Source of the DNA: an uncultured bacterium
Lineage (GTDB): Bacteria; Pseudomonadota; Alphaproteobacteria; Rs-D84
Reading direction: 5' to 3'
DNA length: 41,648 nt
NCBI GenBank assembly: GCA_950096895.1
Contig: CATNBF010000009.1
Coordinates: 1-41,648, forward strand
The translations under genes and the position numbers were made by a program. The notes beneath the pieces were generated by a model. It was not told the DNA's origin, did no database searches, and saw only the letters and a program-made list of their open reading frames with translations. Below are positions 1-7,788 of this stretch, in pieces (position 1 is the stretch's first letter; each line of letters begins with the position of its first letter).

Positions 1-235
1 CTCGTTGCGTATTTCGACGGCGGGTCTGCGTACGTTGACCAAACACGGTGGCCTGGACGGTTACGTCATGGCAAAACCGGTATCACGTTTGACCGATGAA
101 ATGGCCGCGATTAAACGTGCCATTGAAAAGAAACAGGGCAAGGCCCCGGCGCCGGAAAAGAAACCGGTACACAAACCGGCCCGCAGCGCCCGTTTGGTCA
201 AAAAAGTCGAAGCGAAAAAGGCTGCGGCGAAATAA
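1..235 (+). CDS. rpmB: 50S ribosomal protein L28, C-terminal part (5' end off the window)
   Basis: The reading frame is open from the left edge, with base 1 the last base of a codon. It encodes the C-terminal part of ribosomal protein L28, a large-subunit protein; the family core RISTAGLRTL followed by GGLDGYV is clear. After the conserved helix ending in AAIKRAIEKK there is a Lys/Ala/Pro-rich basic tail of about 35 residues, longer than in the shortest L28 proteins but the kind of tail often seen in alphaproteobacteria. The gene is partial, so start and ribosome binding site are not visible. tRNA-Leu begins only 12 bases after the stop with no terminator between, so the two may share a transcript. 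Confidence 0.9.
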   Translation, partial: SLRISTAGLRTLTKHGGLDGYVMAKPVSRLTDEMAAIKRAIEKKQGKAPAPEKKPVHKPARSARLVKKVEAKKAAAK

Positions 236-247
236 GTCCATGGTTTT

Positions 248-332
248 GGCCCCGTGGCGGAATTGGTAGACGCGCTTGACTCAAAATCAAGTTCTGCAAG
301 GAGTGTCGGTTCGAGTCCGACCAGGGCCACCA
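248..332 (+). tRNA. tRNA-Leu (anticodon CAA)
   Basis: A class II tRNA of 85 nt folds by eye. The acceptor arm pairs 248-254 with 322-328, the anticodon stem CTTGA/TCAAG closes the loop CTCAAAA with anticodon CAA, a variable arm follows, and the T-arm is GTCGG-TTCGAGT-CCGAC. Discriminator A329 and an encoded CCA (330-332) follow. The long variable arm and the anticodon identify leucine (UUG codons). One acceptor pair is a C-A mismatch (C253/A323), tolerable but worth checking. It is followed immediately by an intrinsic terminator and then by a degenerate copy of its own 3' tail. Confidence 0.93.
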
Positions 333-343
333 GAAATAATAAA

Positions 344-368
344 CCCCCATTTGGGGGATTTTTTATTT
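344..368 (+). terminator. Rho-independent terminator after tRNA-Leu
   Basis: CCCCC-ATTT-GGGGG stem-loop followed by ATTTTTTATTT, 12 nt after the tRNA CCA end. It ends the rpmB/tRNA transcript. Confidence 0.85.
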
Positions 369-467
369 GGCCCTGTCGGACGAGAACCGCGGCAAGAGTC
401 CGACCAGTATCGGGCCCCGCAAAAATTGATAAATTTTTGTGGGTGATTAGCCACCAGAAATAATAAA

Positions 468-493
468 ATCCCCCAAATGGGGGATTTTTTATT
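468..493 (+). terminator. Second copy of the tRNA-Leu terminator
   Basis: ATCCCCC-AAAT-GGGGGAT stem followed by a T-rich tract, nearly identical to the terminator at 344-368 and part of the tandem repeat. Being symmetric with flanking A and T runs, it could act on both strands. Confidence 0.75.
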
Positions 494-537
494 TGGCCCC
501 GTCGGACGAGAACTACGAAAGTCCAACCAGTATCAGG

Positions 538-692
538 TTCCCACAGAACCGATCAATTTTGGGCAACCGATTACCGCCCTATTTTCCATCCAAAAAAACA
601 GACGCGCATTTTATATGATTGACCGGGCGCACCCCTCCGCCACCACCCATATTCAATCGCAAAATTAATAACGTTCCAAACAGCCGATTTTT
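538..692. other. Non-coding spacer without recognised content
   Basis: Between the decayed repeat and the promoter at 693 I see no gene, RNA or convincing structure. Confidence 0.4.
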
Positions 693-721
693 TTGAAAAA
701 CCAAGAAATTCATGATATAGT
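693..721 (+). promoter_or_regulatory. Sigma70-type promoter of the 730 gene
   Basis: TTGAAA (693-698), a 17-base spacer, then TATAGT (716-721) preceded by TG one base upstream (extended -10). Only 8 bases lie between the -10 box and the ATG at 730, so the transcript should start at or within a base or two of the start codon, giving a leaderless mRNA. Confidence 0.7.
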
Positions 722-729
722 CCTTTATT

Positions 730-1497
730 ATGGCAACAACAAAAAAATCATATAAACAGGGCATCGATCGAATAGTCTTGGCGGACCAATTGGATAAATA
801 TCGTCCCCAGAATATGCCAATAGACATGTTTCAACAATCCCCCGATTTAGAATATATTGGCGGGCCATTTTCAACATTTGATGTCCATTTGTCACAAATG
901 CTGCATGATGGGGTAAATACAGCAAATATCGAAGATTATATTATTGAACACATGCCGAATTTTAATAATGTGGTCATCCAATACGTACGGGATCTATTGG
1001 ATATTTCTGATCAATTTTCAGAAATTTGCACACATATTCGCGAAAACATACGACATGCACCCTTAAAAACATTGAATAAGTTTTTCGATACATTAACCCA
1101 AGAAATGAATCAACGCATGGGCATTACCGATCAGAAAATTATCACGTCTGTGATTGATTCTTGGGACATGCTGCCGCCGGCACCACGTGACGCTGACCAG
1201 ATTCTGGGCCAATGTCGCTGCATACGCATTAACCAAGAACTTGTTACCTTGTTGATCATTCATCGGGGGAACCTTGCCGCCTTGACCAGTCCCCAGATCC
1301 AAGATTCTCTTTATATTGCAATGATCATGACATTTATGCATGAATTTTCGCACTATGTTGATTTTGCCGCCCCCAATCGGGGAACATTGGGGGCCCAAAT
1401 TGCATCCATGGATAACACCCCAATACAAGAATATAGTGCCCATACCATTGGGGCATCGATCCGGGATACCATGCTGGCCCATCGGGGTAAAGAATAA
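730..1497 (+). CDS. Hypothetical protein with zincin-type HExxH motif
   Basis: 255-aa protein of no family I recognise. About 200 residues of mostly helical, polar sequence are followed by HEFSH at residues 204-208 in a hydrophobic helix (MTFMHEFSHYVDF). E234 in QEYSAH, 30 residues after the first histidine, could be the third zinc ligand, as in gluzincin peptidases, where HExxH is followed by an ExxA helix. There is no signal peptide or membrane segment, so it is probably cytoplasmic. The start is fixed by a strong promoter directly upstream. It precedes comEC in the same direction, but comEC has its own promoter. A peptidase function is inference from the motif only. Confidence 0.72.
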   Translation: MATTKKSYKQGIDRIVLADQLDKYRPQNMPIDMFQQSPDLEYIGGPFSTFDVHLSQMLHDGVNTANIEDYIIEHMPNFNNVVIQYVRDLLDISDQFSEICTHIRENIRHAPLKTLNKFFDTLTQEMNQRMGITDQKIITSVIDSWDMLPPAPRDADQILGQCRCIRINQELVTLLIIHRGNLAALTSPQIQDSLYIAMIMTFMHEFSHYVDFAAPNRGTLGAQIASMDNTPIQEYSAHTIGASIRDTMLAHRGKE

Positions 1498-1533
1498 TTC
1501 CCCCAGACACCTGGGTGCACATGGAAATAACCA

Positions 1534-1563
1534 TTGCGTTAACATGGCAATAATTCCTATAAT
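1534..1563 (+). promoter_or_regulatory. Promoter of comEC
   Basis: TTGCGT (1534-1539), an 18-base spacer and TATAAT (1558-1563). The comEC ATG is at 1570, six bases after the -10 box, again predicting a leaderless transcript. Confidence 0.65.
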
Positions 1564-1569
1564 TCCCCT

Positions 1570-3528
1570 ATGCGGGAATTCTTGGACAACCAATTTCAAA
1601 ATCTGTTTTTATGGGTGCCATTTATTATGGCATTTGGTTCAGGATTATATTTTACCTTGCCTGTTGAACCCCCATTGGCGGCAACAATTATTTTTGGCAT
1701 CGGGGCGGCCATATGCGCCCTGGGGCGACGCATTGCCATAATACCGCGGGCGATGGCATTGTTTGTCTTTGGATTTTGTTATGCATCAATCTTTACACAT
1801 CTGACGGCGACACCCGGGGTCACGCGAAACTTGCGTGATATTGAGATTTCCGGCACCATTGAAAAAATCGATTACACATCAAATAAAAAGCGTTTATATA
1901 TCACGATTCCTGCCACGCAAATTAATCAAAATCAGGATCATGACCAGACCGCTATTATCCGTACCAATATCGATACCGATGCCCCCATATCAATTGGCGA
2001 CCATATTTCAGCCACAGTGACACTATATCGCCCATCGCCGGCATATGCCCCAGAAACATTTGATTACGCACGATGGGCATATTTTAACAAGCTGGGGGCC
2101 ACAGGATACATCACCGATTACCAAATCACACAACACAATAACAATCCCCCACGCAATATCGATACATTACGCGACCATATTCATTCTGCGGCAGATTCTT
2201 TTTTGGTCGATGGATTGGTTTTAGGCTATAAATCTGCCGTTGATCCAGACGCACGCACCATATGGACGGCGGCCGGTATCGGACACGTTTGGTCGATCAG
2301 TGGGTTTCACATGACACTGGTTGGGGGATGGCTGTTTGCCTTGTTTTATTTAATATGCCGATTGTTTGCGCCTCTATCTCGACGGATTCCAGCCCGCATT
2401 CCGGCCATGATTCTTGCATGGTTTGGATTGGCATTTTACCTGTTCTTGTCTGGGGCAGATGTCGCAACCATCCGTGCATTCTTGATGACAACATTGGCAT
2501 TTGCCGCCTTTATTTCCGGTCGCGACGCGATCAGTCTGCGTAACGTCTGTATGGCCTTTTGCTTGATCTTCCTAATCAATCCCCATTATGTGATGCAGGC
2601 TGGTTTTCAACTGTCCTTTGCCGCGATATTTGGACTGATCTGGTATTTCGGATCCAAAACATATAAACACCGATCTTTCTGGGGACGTATGGGCCATATA
2701 ATCCACGCGGCCATCATGACAACTGTTGTCGCCACATTATTCACCGCCCCCTTTGTCGCGGCACATTTCTATGCCATGCCATTGTACAGCTTGATTGGTA
2801 ACCTGGTCTTGATGCCCATATTTTCATTTGCCATTATGCCATTGGTGATGATTGGTACCATAACCGCGATGATCGGATGGCACATGCCGCTGCACGTGGC
2901 CCAGTGGTTTTATGATATCGCCTATGGCGTGGCAAATTGGATTTCATCGTTACCCCATGCAACCGTTATTATGCCACATATTCCCAATATCGCGCTCTGT
3001 GCCATGATTATCGGGTTATGCGCCATTATGTTTATTCGACCATCCCGACGATACATCCATTACATCATTGGTGGTGCGTTAATCAGTGTGGGGATCATTA
3101 TCACCATGATCCATCCGCGTCCTTTGTTCTATGCATCGTGGGATGGGGAATTGGTTGCATTTTCATATAACGACACATTAAGATTTAATAAATCCCGGGC
3201 ATCCAACCATTTCTTTGCCTTTGACACATGGCGTCAGTTAAACAGCGAAGATCCCGAAAAAACCCGTATTCGTCAAAAGTGTCCCAATGGTGTCTGCCTT
3301 TATGAAACGCCCCAATGGACGCTGGCCTATATCCAAAAGTATGTTCCACTGGCTAAAAATATTTCTACATTATGCAACAACCCAAACATTGATTATATTG
3401 TGTCTTATTTTCGAATTGATGCCCCGCATTGTCATGCCCAGATCTTACGTGGTCCAATGGTTATTTATCCATCTGGTCGGGTTGAATACGGCCTGCGTCA
3501 TCGTCGGTGGCATAATCCGCGGCCATAA
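1570..3528 (+). CDS. comEC: ComEC/Rec2-type competence protein (DNA-uptake channel)
   Basis: 652-aa polytopic inner-membrane protein of the ComEC/Rec2 family, which carries single-stranded DNA across the cytoplasmic membrane in natural transformation. Two N-terminal membrane segments are followed by a soluble OB-like domain (about 70-180, DUF4131-like). The competence core contains the hallmark SISGFHM at 242-248 and GADVATIRAF soon after, then at least seven further membrane segments to about residue 515. The last 130 residues are a soluble tail (ASWDGELVAFSY) without any metallo-beta-lactamase HxHxDH motif, so this is the short form lacking the nuclease-like domain. The final 68 bp overlap the 3' end of truA on the other strand. 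No other competence gene is in the window, so DNA uptake itself is inferred. Confidence 0.88.
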   Translation: MREFLDNQFQNLFLWVPFIMAFGSGLYFTLPVEPPLAATIIFGIGAAICALGRRIAIIPRAMALFVFGFCYASIFTHLTATPGVTRNLRDIEISGTIEKIDYTSNKKRLYITIPATQINQNQDHDQTAIIRTNIDTDAPISIGDHISATVTLYRPSPAYAPETFDYARWAYFNKLGATGYITDYQITQHNNNPPRNIDTLRDHIHSAADSFLVDGLVLGYKSAVDPDARTIWTAAGIGHVWSISGFHMTLVGGWLFALFYLICRLFAPLSRRIPARIPAMILAWFGLAFYLFLSGADVATIRAFLMTTLAFAAFISGRDAISLRNVCMAFCLIFLINPHYVMQAGFQLSFAAIFGLIWYFGSKTYKHRSFWGRMGHIIHAAIMTTVVATLFTAPFVAAHFYAMPLYSLIGNLVLMPIFSFAIMPLVMIGTITAMIGWHMPLHVAQWFYDIAYGVANWISSLPHATVIMPHIPNIALCAMIIGLCAIMFIRPSRRYIHYIIGGALISVGIIITMIHPRPLFYASWDGELVAFSYNDTLRFNKSRASNHFFAFDTWRQLNSEDPEKTRIRQKCPNGVCLYETPQWTLAYIQKYVPLAKNISTLCNNPNIDYIVSYFRIDAPHCHAQILRGPMVIYPSGRVEYGLRHRRWHNPRP

Positions 3529-4240
3529 AATATAACCCCGACGCCGGTGCCGTTGGCCCGGCGGCCGAACGCCGACGCGCGGCCAAGACCGCATCAATAT
3601 CATACGGCTTGCCCAACCCAATTTCTACCAACGTCCCAACAATATTGCGCACCATGTGATGCAAAAATGACCGGGCAGAAAATTCAAAAATAATTTGATC
3701 TTCATCACGCCGGATACGGCATGTGTCTAGTGTCTTGATGGGGCTTTTTGCCTGGCATAACGTGGCACGAAAACTGGTAAAATCATGCATGCCAATTAAC
3801 TTTTCTGCCGCCGCCGTCATTGCCCCCAGATCCAATTCACGTGGGACCCACCACACCCGTCCCGCCATTAATTTTGTGGGGGCCCGTCGATTCAAGACAA
3901 TATATTTATAATGTCGCGCTGTACATGAAAAACGTGCATGAAAATCATCCGACACCGTGGCACAATCCAAGACCGCCACCGGCGCGTTATTCAAATAAAA
4001 GTTTAACGCCCGCATTACCGTGTTGGCATCATATGCCCCATCCAGATCAAAGTGCGCAGTCATATTCACCGCATGAACGCCCGCATCTGTCCGGCCGGCC
4101 CCAACGACATCTGGGCGCGCCCCACAGAACTTTTCAATGGCGTCACGCACCAATGATTGAACCGATGGCCCTTGGCGGTTTTCTTGCCACCCGATCAGGT
4201 TCGATCCATCATATTCAAGATTAATCCGATATCGTGTCAT
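3461..4240 (-). CDS. truA: tRNA pseudouridine(38-40) synthase
   Basis: 259-aa enzyme that isomerises uridines 38-40 in the anticodon stem-loop of tRNAs. The catalytic motif GAGRTDAGVHA is present with the nucleophile D52. The N-terminal YRINLEYDGSNLIGWQ, the RSFLHHMVRNIVGTLVEIG motif and the C-terminal GLYFMAADY are all typical TruA elements. The start at 4240 is chosen because it gives the standard N-terminus and because its ATG overlaps the upstream stop as ATGA, implying translational coupling; an upstream in-frame ATG at 4267 adds an unrelated 9-residue leader. It is last in the rmuC-def-fmt operon. Its end converges on and overlaps comEC. Confidence 0.95.
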   Translation of the reverse strand: MTRYRINLEYDGSNLIGWQENRQGPSVQSLVRDAIEKFCGARPDVVGAGRTDAGVHAVNMTAHFDLDGAYDANTVMRALNFYLNNAPVAVLDCATVSDDFHARFSCTARHYKYIVLNRRAPTKLMAGRVWWVPRELDLGAMTAAAEKLIGMHDFTSFRATLCQAKSPIKTLDTCRIRRDEDQIIFEFSARSFLHHMVRNIVGTLVEIGLGKPYDIDAVLAARRRSAAGPTAPASGLYFMAADYATDDDAGRIQPDQMDK

Positions 4241-4452
4241 TTTTCCCTTTGCATGCATCGCATACATATGGCGTGAAAATCAACGCCATCCATAATTTTT
4301 TCACGACGTGATTGATACGTCGTGCACATCTTACAAAATACGCCTTGGCAATCAATACAGCGGCATTTTCCATTATCATTATCAGATGATACGATAACCG
4401 TTGCGCCCCACATGCCACATCTTTTCTTAATAACATTTTGATTATCTGACAT
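4237..4452 (-). CDS. Small cysteine-rich protein, possible zinc-binding
   Basis: 71-aa protein of unknown family. It has CRCIDC, FCKMC and ICMRC groups, three CxxC-like knuckles in the C-terminal 45 residues. The arrangement resembles a small zinc ribbon or treble clef, but the function cannot be assigned. It overlaps the upstream Cys-rich ORF by 11 nt and joins truA through an ATGA stop/start overlap, so it is almost certainly translated as part of the operon. There is no signal peptide. Another frame here is open but has no cysteine pattern and would overlap more, so I chose this one. Confidence 0.75.
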   Translation of the reverse strand: MSDNQNVIKKRCGMWGATVIVSSDNDNGKCRCIDCQGVFCKMCTTYQSRREKIMDGVDFHAICMRCMQREK

Positions 4453-4852
4453 GCTGGCCCCTTGAATTATTTATATTACGATAACAAAAATAATCGCACA
4501 GTCCATCACGTGATACCACATGTGGCACAAATGGGAATAGGCTTGGTAACGCCACCGATAACCAAGGTTCCCGTGTACAAACACTGTAAATCCCCTGGCG
4601 TCCATGATGGGCACACGACGCACAGCATTTCTTTTCCGCTACATCATCTTGTAATACATCAACAAATTTTTCACGGGCACAAAATTTTCGGCATGTATCT
4701 TTGCACGTCACATAACGTGGCCCAATTAAAAATAAACGCAACAACCCAACATTATAACAACCGCCCGATTGACACTCCTGATCCTGGGACGGTTTGAACA
4801 TCATACAACAAGCACATGTTTGGGATAAATTATAATCACTTTCTTGGGACAT
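4442..4852 (-). CDS. Cysteine-rich hypothetical protein
   Basis: 136-aa protein with about 17 cysteines, in groups TCACC, ECQSGGC, TCKDTCRKFC, KKCCASCAHH and LCDYFC. No family is recognised. The lack of a signal peptide and the CxxC-type pairs favour metal (Zn or Fe-S) binding over disulfides, but that is inference. It starts eight bases after the fmt stop and runs 11 nt into the next Cys-rich gene, so it is co-transcribed within the formyl-Met/tRNA-modification operon. The two Cys-rich neighbours may work together. Confidence 0.7.
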   Translation of the reverse strand: MSQESDYNLSQTCACCMMFKPSQDQECQSGGCYNVGLLRLFLIGPRYVTCKDTCRKFCAREKFVDVLQDDVAEKKCCASCAHHGRQGIYSVCTREPWLSVALPSLFPFVPHVVSRDGLCDYFCYRNINNSRGQHVR

Positions 4853-4860
4853 ATTTGCTA

Positions 4861-5664
4861 TTATTCTCCTATCTTTAATGATGCATTGGGATGACCGTTT
4901 ACAAAACTGGCCCAGTCCATGGGTCGCCCACCGGCCGGCTGAATCCGAACTATCTCTAAATTACCACCAGATAAACGCGTTTCAAGTATTTTAACATCTA
5001 TCCCATCAATTTTTGTCCGTCCTGCGCCCAATGCACGAATTTGGTTATGTATCGCCTGGGCCCCGCGGTCCCAATGAATAATCTGATCTTGACCTGTGAA
5101 CTTGTGCGTAAATGTTGGGGTGCCCACTTGGGCAATGCCAGGGTAATTTTCTGGGGCATTCAAATATTCATCCAACATCGCCGCTCCAATTTGGGATACC
5201 TTGGCCTCTATATCCGCATTGGTTTCATTTTCACCAATAACCATTTCATGTCGCATGTGAATATCACCCGCATCCAGCTGTGACGTTACATCAATCAGAC
5301 AAACCGCCGATTGACGATCGCCATTGTAAATCGCCGTGCGTATGGGTGACGGCCCGCGATATTTTGGCAGATCACTGGGGTGAATATTTATGCATGGGGC
5401 CGCATTTAATACATTCGACCGCAATATTTCACCATAAGATACAACGACCGTATAATCAGGTGTATAATTAAATACACTGGGGTCATAGTGAACCGGAATC
5501 GCCCGCCCCGATGCCCAAACATCGACCGGTGACGGGGTCAAGACATGCTTGCGTCCTTTGGGTGATGGGGCCGCCGTGTAAACCGCCAATATATCATGCC
5601 CCGCCGCCAGTCGTTCAAACATCGGCACCACAAAATCATTTGTTCCCATCAAAACCAGTTTCAT
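4861..5664 (-). CDS. fmt: Methionyl-tRNA formyltransferase (compact)
   Basis: 267 aa. The enzyme formylates Met-tRNAfMet with 10-formyl-tetrahydrofolate so that it serves as initiator. The N-terminal Rossmann domain starts MKLVLMGTNDFVVPMFERL; the active-site region INIHPSDLPKYRGPSPIRTAI holds the catalytic Asn and His, and the conserved Asp lies in QLDAGDI. The C-terminal OB-like domain is only about 60 residues, against roughly 100 in typical enzymes of about 310 aa, so this is a shortened form, but key residues are intact. Its ATG overlaps the def stop (ATGA), giving translational coupling in the usual def-fmt pair. Confidence 0.94.
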   Translation of the reverse strand: MKLVLMGTNDFVVPMFERLAAGHDILAVYTAAPSPKGRKHVLTPSPVDVWASGRAIPVHYDPSVFNYTPDYTVVVSYGEILRSNVLNAAPCINIHPSDLPKYRGPSPIRTAIYNGDRQSAVCLIDVTSQLDAGDIHMRHEMVIGENETNADIEAKVSQIGAAMLDEYLNAPENYPGIAQVGTPTFTHKFTGQDQIIHWDRGAQAIHNQIRALGAGRTKIDGIDVKILETRLSGGNLEIVRIQPAGGRPMDWASFVNGHPNASLKIGE

Positions 5665-6170
5665 GCCTTGTGCTTCCTTACCTTGCGCATCACCATTTCA
5701 CGCCGCACCGGTGACAGATAATCAATAAACAATTTCCCGTCCAAGTGATCTGTTTCATGTTGCACAATTCGCGCCGCCAATCCAGACATCTGGGCCGCAC
5801 GGGATGCCCCGGATTCATCGGTCCATTCAACCGTCACCATTTCTGGACGGGTTACATTTGCAAATACTGGCAAATCATCCCCCCCCAATACAGACAAGCA
5901 GCCTTCTTCCATCACGCATGTCTTGGGCCCATATTCAACAATGCGCGGATTGATCATGCGATAGACCATTTCATCATCTGGGGTCATCATCACCAAAAAT
6001 CGACGTGTATCCCCAATTTGTGGCGCGGCCAATCCCACACCATTTTGGGCCCGCATCATGCGCACCATTTCATCCATTGTGTCCAAGATATCTGGGGTAA
6101 TGGCATCTACGGGCGTGCATTGACGACGCAAAACCAAATCCCCACACAGTTTCATTTCCAACTTACTCAT
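5661..6170 (-). CDS. def: Peptide deformylase
   Basis: 169-aa metalloenzyme that removes the formyl group from nascent proteins, undoing the modification made through fmt. All three family motifs are present: GVGLAAPQ (44-51), EGCLS (89-93, metal ligand C91) and HETDH (138-142, with two His ligands and the catalytic Glu). Length is normal. It overlaps rmuC by 8 nt upstream and fmt by 4 nt downstream, so the genes are translationally coupled. Confidence 0.96.
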   Translation of the reverse strand: MSKLEMKLCGDLVLRRQCTPVDAITPDILDTMDEMVRMMRAQNGVGLAAPQIGDTRRFLVMMTPDDEMVYRMINPRIVEYGPKTCVMEEGCLSVLGGDDLPVFANVTRPEMVTVEWTDESGASRAAQMSGLAARIVQHETDHLDGKLFIDYLSPVRREMVMRKVRKHKA

Positions 6171-7395
6171 CTTTATAATCCAAGGCTATTTTTTTGTTTG
6201 TTGTAATACCGCTTTTTTGTTTAATCTTTTCAAACATCCCCGAAATATTGCCACGCCCATCTGTCAGCTGCCCCAGCGCACTATCATACGCCTTTTGTGC
6301 GCCAACCAGACCACGTCCCACGGCGGCAAAGTTTTCGGTAAATCCCACATATTTTTCGTAAAGTTTGTTAACCATTTCCACCACTTCGGAAATATTTTTA
6401 TTTTGCCGATCCAATTTTAATAACATATCCACCGTTTTCAAAATCGGGAATAATAACGACGATGTAATCAGTGCGACATTCTTGTTTTGCGCCCCGGCAT
6501 AGAGTTCGGGCTTGCGCCGCATTGCCAAAATATACGCCGATTCCAGCGGCATAAACATAAACACATAATCCAACCCGGAATCTTTCACTTTTTTCTGATA
6601 GTCCTTGGCACCCAGTTTATTAATATGATTTTCTGTTGCGCGAATGAATTCATCGGCCCAATGTTCACGATCCGCATCATTTTCTGCATTTTCATAATTT
6701 AGATAGCTTTCCAGTGACACCTTGGAATCAATAATAATCCGCTTGTTATTCGGCAGATTCAAAATAAAGTCTGGCCGCACATCCCCATCATCACTATGAA
6801 AGAATTCTTCTTTGGTGTAATCAACATCCGGCACAAAACCCAACATTTGTAATACATTTTCCAAATATGTTTCCCCCCAGCATCCCTGGGTCTTTTTATT
6901 CTTTAACGCATTGGCTAAATTTGACGCTTCGCGTTGCAAGGTGTCGCTTTTTTCCAACATGTTTTTAATCTGGGTATCAATACAGGTTTTATTTTCAACA
7001 GATGTATTTAACATCTCTTGTATTTTCTTTTCGAACCCTTCTTTCAGATTTTTCATTTCTTGCTCTACTGGTCCCAAGACTGTTTTCTGGGTCCCAATAA
7101 CAGATTCTTTTTGCTTCTCAATCAGCTCTATGGATACCGCCTTGAAATCATTGATCATTTTTTCCCGAATATTGCGCAGCGTATCAATTTCTTGCCCACG
7201 GGCCGCATTTTGCGCAACCAAAGACTCGTTCTTTTGGCGCAACATTTCAATATCTTGACGTTGTTGGCCCAACAAGGCTTTTAACCGGGCAATTTCAATA
7301 TCACCCGGATTATTCTTGGACCGCATCACCCATGCCAACCCCAGCCCCAAGATAATTCCAGAAATTAATCCAAAACCAAAAACGATAAAATCCAT
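6163..7395 (-). CDS. rmuC: DNA recombination protein RmuC homologue
   Basis: 410-aa RmuC family protein, a membrane-anchored putative nuclease limiting recombination at repeats. An N-terminal transmembrane helix (residues 1-24) precedes a long coiled coil (about 30-150) and then the restriction-endonuclease-like core with QGCWGETYLENVLQ, VRPDFILNLP and IIIDSKVSLESY, whose D and E/K residues match the family active site. The ATG at 7395 is preferred over an in-frame TTG at 7413 because AAAAGG lies just upstream and a TATAAT box sits at 7414-7419. It is first in the operon with def, fmt, two Cys-rich genes and truA. Confidence 0.92.
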   Translation of the reverse strand: MDFIVFGFGLISGIILGLGLAWVMRSKNNPGDIEIARLKALLGQQRQDIEMLRQKNESLVAQNAARGQEIDTLRNIREKMINDFKAVSIELIEKQKESVIGTQKTVLGPVEQEMKNLKEGFEKKIQEMLNTSVENKTCIDTQIKNMLEKSDTLQREASNLANALKNKKTQGCWGETYLENVLQMLGFVPDVDYTKEEFFHSDDGDVRPDFILNLPNNKRIIIDSKVSLESYLNYENAENDADREHWADEFIRATENHINKLGAKDYQKKVKDSGLDYVFMFMPLESAYILAMRRKPELYAGAQNKNVALITSSLLFPILKTVDMLLKLDRQNKNISEVVEMVNKLYEKYVGFTENFAAVGRGLVGAQKAYDSALGQLTDGRGNISGMFEKIKQKSGITTNKKIALDYKDE

Positions 7396-7413
7396 AAAAT
7401 TGCCTTTTTTCAA

Positions 7414-7419
7414 ATTATA
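7414..7419 (-). promoter_or_regulatory. -10 box of the rmuC-def-fmt-truA operon
   Basis: Perfect TATAAT on the minus strand, 18 bases before the rmuC ATG. No good -35 hexamer is visible at 16-18 bases, so the call rests on the -10 and its position. Confidence 0.5.
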
Positions 7420-7492
7420 TCTGAAAAAAACGGCATTTCCAGTGCGATTTCAGAATTTATCACCCACACCCCCAATAAAAACAGGCAGGCCA

Positions 7493-7747
7493 TTATTTGG
7501 CCCGTCTTTTTGGTTTCATATCCAGAATTTGCTTTTCCAGATCCAGAATCCGGTTTTCACGTTCACGCACCATCCCCAGCAGTCGCTGATTCTCGGCCGA
7601 CATGACGTCTAACTTTTTTTGCGTCGCGATGATCCCATCACTTAACCGACGGTTACGCCGCCGGTTTATCAATGTCGTCACCGCCACCCCGAACAGCGTT
7701 CCGCCAATCCCACTTAATATATCATAAAGCGTATCAATAATTGCCAT
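7493..7747 (-). CDS. Small membrane-anchored coiled-coil protein
   Basis: 84-aa protein of unknown function. An N-terminal hydrophobic segment (DILSGIGGTLFGVAVTTLI, about 6-26) is followed by a basic stop-transfer RRRNRR and a charged heptad-rich helix to the end, predicting a single-pass inner-membrane protein with a cytoplasmic coiled coil. The ATG at 7747 is chosen so that the membrane segment lies at the N-terminus; a GTG at 7783, six bases after the upstream stop, is an alternative adding 12 residues. It lies directly downstream of the HAD gene and probably shares its transcript. Confidence 0.7.
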   Translation of the reverse strand: MAIIDTLYDILSGIGGTLFGVAVTTLINRRRNRRLSDGIIATQKKLDVMSAENQRLLGMVRERENRILDLEKQILDMKPKRRAK

Positions 7748-7788
7748 ACGCACAATGATATCATGGCCATCGCCATTATTCACTAGGG

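Larger units (their letters stand above)
328..537 (+). repeat. Degenerate tandem duplication of the tRNA-Leu tail plus terminator
   Basis: The segment starting at the tRNA CCACCA end (about 328) through the terminator and a GTCGGACGAGAAC block recurs about 124-126 bases later (about 452 onward). The first unit also contains an imperfect tRNA T-arm copy (GAGTCCGACCAG at 396-407, matching 313-324 in the tRNA). The second unit repeats it as AAGTCCAACCAG near 519-530 and then decays. About 43 bp, including a hairpin-forming AAAAATTgataAATTTTT segment, separate the tail copy from the second CCACCA. Confidence 0.75.

Noticed and set aside
287..526. Open frame opposite the tRNA-Leu (GRTRTDTPCRT-type peptide)
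   Set aside because: Such peptides arise from reading tRNA genes and their repeat in antisense; no coding evidence.
4221..4436. Alternative frame overlapping the 71-aa Cys-rich gene
   Set aside because: The frame has no cysteine motif and no coupling to truA, whereas the 4237-4452 frame ends in an ATGA overlap.
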